Shown here piece by piece: positions 59,301 to 64,000 of a stretch of 64,000 bases of DNA (positions are counted from its first letter, which is position 1; each line of letters starts with the position of its first letter). The notes beneath the pieces are model-generated. The model ran no database searches. It saw only the letters and a list, made by a program, of their open reading frames with translations, and was not told the origin of the DNA. The stretch covers positions 558,001 through 622,000 of the forward strand of contig JAZKJV010006944.1 in NCBI GenBank assembly GCA_037367405.1, in the 5' to 3' direction. The DNA is from Ottelia alismoides (Eukaryota > Streptophyta > Magnoliopsida > Alismatales > Hydrocharitaceae). The position numbers and the translations under genes were made by a program.

Positions 59301-59640
59301 TGATTTAATTTATGTGGCTAAATAATTGGTTGTTTGTGTCTTTTCTAGCTTTTTTTACATATTTTCTTTATAATTAAAAATATAAAAAATTTAAAAATAC
59401 ATAAAATCTACCAAAAATACATTTTCTTATTTTTCTCATTTTTTCTACTTCGTTGGCCACTTGGCCAATCCAGGCTCCTTGTGTTCGACCATGCTCGCTA
59501 TTCTAGGTTAAATAAATAGCGAGACCACTATTCGACTTTTGACTGATTATTCATTTTGGTGGTCTGAATTTTTCTTGATTGACCGATCTACGAGATCCAG
59601 GTCGTAACGACCCTTGTTTTTACCTTTACCCGTATTTTGT
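56347..59640 (+). repeat. Athila-type 3' LTR of the outer element
   Basis: Starts TGATGAATCCCC. AT-rich arms (56350-57120 and 58560-59450) surround a GC-rich core (about 57120-58340), the same plan as 31338-34855. The far end is worn: the stretch TAACGACCC near 59600 aligns with the last 30 bases of the left LTR, and Copia sequence begins near 59655. Frames of 145 and 202 codons in the core reflect composition. Confidence 0.72.
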
Positions 59641-59664
59641 GGGGTTTTTCGGTCATCAGTACAC

Positions 59665-59935
59665 CTTGGACATATTCCATTCTTGGAAAACCCCATGGAT
59701 GACTTCCTTCCATTAAGATGTGATACTGACCTATCTGAAGGGATAGAACCTCAAAGAGTTGAGGAAGTGAATGCTAGAACTGCTTTCCATTGTGCATCCG
59801 TTATGAGAAGCCAGATGGATGCCAGAAGTATGCAAAAGCCAGACGTCTGCCATGCAGTGGTAGTAGTAAACTACTACTAATTCCACTATGGAAATAAAAT
59901 ACCTGATTGTGGCAATATATTCATAGATGACAAGA
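59665..59935 (+). pseudogene. Copia RT end and RNase H relic
   Basis: An open frame to 59880 reads FLENPMDDFLPLRC and ASVMRSQMDARSMQKPDVCH, matching the last part of Copia RT. The next bases carry an RNase H scrap (TMEIKYL near 59890). It is less damaged than the same piece at 4290-4560. Confidence 0.7.
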
Positions 59936-60347
59936 CTTAAGAGATAATGATCTCTAAGTCTTATCTTCGAAGGCTTAAGTCTTTATATATAGAGATTTAA
60001 AAAGTCTTAACTGTGGGTACCTTAGGAGATAGAGATCTCTAGGAATAAGGATATTCTGATAAGGCTAATGAACACTACATACTGGTTATGATAATTATTG
60101 AGATATAGTGTCAAGGACACTATAACTGATAAAATTGAGTATTGGTTGCATAAGATGCAACATTTGCATTGGATGTGAGCACTGTTACTAGGGACATGCA
60201 AGTGTCATAATAGGACATGGCATAATCTCTCAGGAACAGAGTGACTAATAAGCTTACCTATCTATTTTTCTGAATAGCCTGTGATTATCACATGAGTGCA
60301 TGTTTAAATGATTAGCCCATTAATGGCTCTTTCGGCTAGTGGGAGAT
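59936..60347 (+). other. Copia 3' internal region and polypurine tract
   Basis: Noncoding, aligned with 4570-4965. The tract AGTGGGAGAT ends just before the LTR at 60348. Confidence 0.75.
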
Positions 60348-61632
60348 TGTTGGACATGCGAGCACACGGAGAGCCATTATGCAATAAATGTTGTTGCACA
60401 TATCATTCCCTGATCTGAAATGAAGAATAAATACTTTGCATAATAGGTCCCTTATTACAATTAGGGTTATGTACCACAACCACCTTAATGATCATATGGT
60501 TGTTGATTTAATATTGAATCATATAGGCTGGTGCTTGGATGAATATCTAAATAGTTAGATTGAGGACTCATCAAGCACCATCAAATGATTGCTAATAGAT
60601 GATCTCTAGCCTAAGTAGGAGACGTAAATCCTTTCTCATTTGGATGATATCTGACGACCTCTTAATGCAGGTACTCTGAATGGGAATAGATATTTGGAGG
60701 TGTCAGATTATTTAGGTCAAAGAGTTGACTTAATGAGATCGAGATAATCAAAGACGTATGTCGTATGCTATCACGATATAGGCATGCATCCTATGACCAG
60801 AGATAGATGTGTTACTATATGTTTGAGTATGTACATTTGGTTGACCAATAGGTTGATGACCTAACCAAGGTATATACACCGACGCATTGGTGTGCATGTA
60901 AGGGCATATGAGTTATACGATCTCTCAAAGGGATCATACAGGTTCATTGCTGAACCGAAAGACATTAGCTCACTCATGAGATAATGGGAAGAATCAAATT
61001 CCATGTGTGGTCATCCCACTTTGGAAGCTTGACTGAATTTGTAAGGTTTGATATATGCTTTTGGAAAGTATATGATCAACACCTAGGTATTATATATGCT
61101 TTTGGAAAGTGTATGATAGATATCGACACCCAATGATCAAATGAGAACCATAAGGATAAAATCCTGAAGGAGACAGTCTAAAAGAGATCTAAAACTTCGG
61201 ATTTGTTCTGGGTCTTACAGTATGCAGGATGTACATGTATTAGGAAAACTTGAGGAGTGATATGATCATAAACGATTGTATAACCATGACGCTTCCATTC
61301 TGAGGGACTGATGAAACACGTATGAAATTTAGTGACTCCTCTCATAGAGAAGTAATCTGATCTTAGTACAAATGTTGGACATTGATATGAATGTGATTCA
61401 GATGTGACGAGAATAATAGATTTGCGGTCTTGATTTAATCAAGCATCTATGTGATGTCCGCAAGATCTGGATTTGAGATGTGATCTCAATATAAAAACCA
61501 CTATACGTGGAACAATACAATCTCCCTGTCCTTATCTCCAAGTATCTGCAGAGAAAGCATATTATCCTTGAAAGAGTTCATGGATAATTTCATTGTTGAT
61601 ATATGTATCCGAGCATTGGGAAAATGGATACG

Positions 61633-61998
61633 TAAATGTGATTTAATTATCAAGAACAATATGAATTTGATTCATATTATAAGGAGAGTTACCTGAGATA
61701 ATTAAATGTGATTTACTTATCAGAGATGTGAATAATACGAATGTGATTCATATTATTTGGGTACATGAGAATAGAGATCAAAGATGATTAAATGTGATTT
61801 AATTATCATGGATATGACTAATGTGGATAGCACTTTCCATATTATTTAGATATATTATAAATGTGATTTATAATATATTAAAGAGAGCATATTGTGATTT
61901 ATAGTTGTTAATTAATTATTGAAGTGAATTGGATTCACATTAAATGATTAATTGAAAATATAATTACATTTTTTTTTGGGTTGTGAATGAGATTCACA
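61633..61998. repeat. Palindrome array in LTR C U3
   Basis: Eight clear units: 61633-61645 (GTG loop), 61659-61677 (TTG), 61697-61721 (11-bp arms, GTG), 61731-61757 (12-bp arms, GTG), 61783-61807 (11-bp arms, GTG), 61850-61878 (13-bp perfect arms, GTG), 61924-61938 (TGG), 61982-61998 (7-bp perfect, GAG). Every loop is NNG between AAT and ATT. A weaker one lies near 61815-61840. Confidence 0.92.
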
Positions 61999-62413
61999 TA
62001 ATTTCAATGGCATGGTTGATATTTTCTACAAGATAATTTGGAATTATTATTTTTTAAATATTTTAGACATGAGATTAAAGAGATATCATGAGATAATGAG
62101 ATCTCATGATAATTAGAAGAGATTGACCAAATCCACTCAAGAGGTGTGGATGGCTACAACTCTCCATGTGGAGAAGAGTAGTTGCCCCCCTTTCTTAGGG
62201 GATTGGTTTAGTCTCCCCATTATCTCTTCTCTAGACAAAAGTGATTTAAATTCAATTTAATTTTATTGATTTATTAATATAAATTAATTTTAATAGAATC
62301 ATTTGATGTTGTGTTTTTACAACAACATCTTAGATGTTGAAAGAAACACAAATTAATATCATCCACTGATTGTCTGTTGTCCATGGATTGGGATCCTTGG
62401 ACTCCTAAAATCC

Positions 62414-62421
62414 TATATAAG
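62414..62421 (+). promoter_or_regulatory. TATA box of LTR C
   Basis: TATATAAG, followed by AAGAGGCACC and a CT-rich leader. The best preserved of the Copia promoters here. Confidence 0.72.
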
Positions 62422-63007
62422 AAGAGGCACCCCATGCTCTTTGAGTAACAAGTTTAAAACAACAACATATGCTCTCTTCCTCTCTCTCACTCTCTATATA
62501 CACGACGAATGCTCTCTCCCTCTCTCTCTTGTGGTCGTTCACCATGGAGCCCTTGAAAGAGTCACCATCACCGTAGCATCATCATTATGCTGTCAGAGTA
62601 TTTGCTCGTGTATCTCCGTCTCCTGCGGTGCACCTTGCTCGTAAAGAAGACGTCAGATCTTATGTGACGAGATCAAGAGATTCGCTGCTTGGATCATCAA
62701 CATGGATTACGAGAAGGACACGTCTCATCAACGTGCTTGGAAGCGTCTCCTCCGTCGGATCGTACATGAGACACGAGGTCTCTTAGTTTAGAGACTCGAT
62801 TGCAACCACGCTTCAAGAGGTAATCTTAATACATATTGTGGATTAGATCTAATGATCCGAGAAAGGTTCCTGGATCATATGGTTTCATCAAACTATATTT
62901 TTAAAATTCATCTGCATCGAGCAACTAGTCGACTAGTCGCTCCCGATCGCATGTGATGCGATATTCACACTTTTGTGATTCGCTTGAGGATCTCCCCATA
63001 TCCTTCA

Positions 63008-63600
63008 CAAGTATGGGTATAAGTGCGAACCATTTGATGGACCCGTCTTATTTGTGGATGGAGTCATAGACAATGTCCTATATACCACCCACTCTACTAA
63101 GGGAGATCAAAATTCCCTCACTTAAGAGAGCTACTCATTTTTAAGCCAGACAGTAAAAGCCTTAACAAAAGAAAATTTTAATTTTGTCATATTTATATGG
63201 AGTTTTTAAAAAAGTTAATTATATTTACAAAGAGTTAATCCTTCAAATTTTAAAAAGCTTTTTACATGATTTTTTACAAAAATCAGATCACATGTCAACT
63301 TAAACCTAGCTAAAAAAGTTTTCTAAAATTTTAAAATACTGGGTATGGCTAAAGTATATATATAATAATATATGGTATACCACCCTATACTTAACATTTG
63401 CTATGTCTTTATAGAACAAGTGATATGAAGCCATAGATCTGGCTAAATACAAGGTGATATAGCAGAACCGATCAGTGGGTCCCCCTATACTTATGTAGAA
63501 AATGACCTAAGTATAAGAAGATAGATGGAGCAAAGGAGATTTAGTTGGATACCCCCTATACTTAGGCTCAGAATAGCCTAGGTAACAGATCTGGAATTTT
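63008..63600 (-). mobile_element. 3' UTR of a further Athila-type element, cut by Copia
   Basis: On the minus strand: hairpins at 63585-63551 and 63517-63481, an internal PPT-like site at 63393-63381 (TAAGTATAGGGTGG), then ACTTTAGCCATA (63356-63345), identical to the start of the UTR at 43157, then AT-rich UTR until the Copia LTR end at 63007. Confidence 0.7.
63481..63585 (-). repeat. PPT-like hairpins (two units)
   Basis: 63481-63517 and 63551-63585 carry the CCTATACTTA / TAAGTATAGG arms and C runs of five and four (G on the coding strand), as in the arrays at 42799 and 37590. Confidence 0.8.
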
Positions 63601-64000
63601 GGCAGGGGCATCCGAGGCTGGTTAGGGTTAGGGGGTGTTTATACATAGATGCATGGAGATGAGGAGGAGGGGGGAGTATGAATTTTCATATATGTAGATG
63701 TAGGTGGGGTGTATACATTGTGGTAGATGTGTGGGGGCGAGGTGAGAGAGAGAGAGTTGATATACATAATGCATGTGTATGTGTGTGTGAGAGTGAGGGG
63801 GTATATCAACTAGTGATCTAGTTTTTTTTGAATCATGCGTGAGCCGTGAAATGAGGACTGCTACAAATGATAACTATTTTTTACAACATGATGCATGTAA
63901 TATGATGAGTATAGATCCTTGAATCTCGAGTGAATCTCTTCTTGTTATAGATCTTCATGCAAATGTGATATGCAAAGTAGAGAAGGCAATGCAAAGACAA
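63601..64000. other. Unassigned end of window
   Basis: Purine-rich on the plus strand with short GA and GT repeats near 63742-63795. On the minus strand it should lie upstream of the hairpins, near the end of pol, but I see no integrase residues. No frame of note. Confidence 0.4.

Larger units (their letters stand above)
31338..59640 (+). mobile_element. Large Athila-type element with 3.5 kb LTRs, twice invaded
   Basis: Plus-strand order: LTR (31338-34855), PBS, leader and gag start, [inverted sibling fragment], pol (to 42620), 3' UTR with hairpins, [complete element 44147-55760], rest of the 3' UTR, polypurine tract (56333-56346), LTR (56347 to about 59640). Continuity across the inner element is shown by its TGTAT duplication. 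That the left and right LTRs belong to one insertion is likely from order and length, but they differ a great deal, so a chance pairing of two related elements cannot be excluded. Confidence 0.65.
59655..63007 (+). mobile_element. 5'-truncated Ty1/Copia with complete 3' LTR
   Basis: Homologous to 4290-7563 of the tandem Copia at roughly 80% by eye. It begins abruptly inside the RT end and closes with a full LTR. It is a separate, older or diverged copy and not a third unit of the tandem array. Confidence 0.88.
60348..63007 (+). repeat. Copia LTR C
   Basis: 2660 bp, TGTTGGACATG to CCTTCA. It contains the best kept U3 palindrome array (61633-61998), a canonical TATA box (62414-62421) and a CT-rich leader. 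Confidence 0.92.

Noticed and set aside
63620..63634. Telomere-like GGTTAGGGTTAGGGG
   Set aside because: Only two units, and the usual plant telomere unit is TTTAGGG. It is too short to be an interstitial telomere tract.

Overview
The window is a stretch of plant nuclear heterochromatin made entirely of nested LTR retrotransposons. I found no host protein gene, tRNA or rRNA. The plant assignment rests on the element types: Ty1/Copia elements primed by initiator tRNA-Met, and Ty3/Gypsy elements of the Athila type primed by tRNA-Asp, with a single gag-pol frame and an FMDD reverse transcriptase. I cannot name the species.

Layout. (1) 1-15441, + strand: a tandem Copia array, internal-LTR-internal-LTR. 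The two internal regions are almost identical and share the same coding decay. The middle LTR looks like the hybrid product of an unequal exchange. (2) 15442-21960, - strand: an Athila-type element (gag relic, leader, PBS, 3.6 kb LTR), cut in its gag by the Copia array. (3) 21960-26335, - strand: an older Copia with gag relic and LTR. (4) 26340-29250, - strand: an LTR and 3' internal part, possibly Sirevirus-like. (5) 29250-30156, +: the decayed 3' end of another Athila-type element. (6) 30157-31337, -: most of a Copia LTR. (7) 31338 to about 59640, +: a large Athila-type element with 3.5 kb LTRs. It contains an inverted fragment of a sibling (about 36650-39200) and a second, complete Athila-type element (44147-55760) with a perfect 5-bp target duplication. 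(8) About 59655-63007, +: a 5'-truncated Copia with a full LTR. (9) 63008-64000, -: the 3' untranslated part of another Athila-type element.

All pol genes are broken by stops and frameshifts, so nothing here is likely to move on its own. Relative order of events where insertion sites are visible: old Athila remnant, then Copia LTR (6), then Athila (7), then Athila at 44147. The Copia array invaded the gag of element (2), and its duplication came after its coding decay.

The most interesting signals are not genes. Copia LTRs carry an array of perfect or near-perfect palindromes in U3, each closed by a 3-nt loop flanked by AAT and ATT, with arms that differ from one palindrome to the next. Athila-type 3' untranslated regions carry arrays of hairpins whose right arm is a polypurine-tract-like CCTAAGTATAGGGGGG, plus a second PPT-like site far upstream of the real one. 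The hybrid Copia LTR also lets an unequal recombination junction be mapped to about position 6638.
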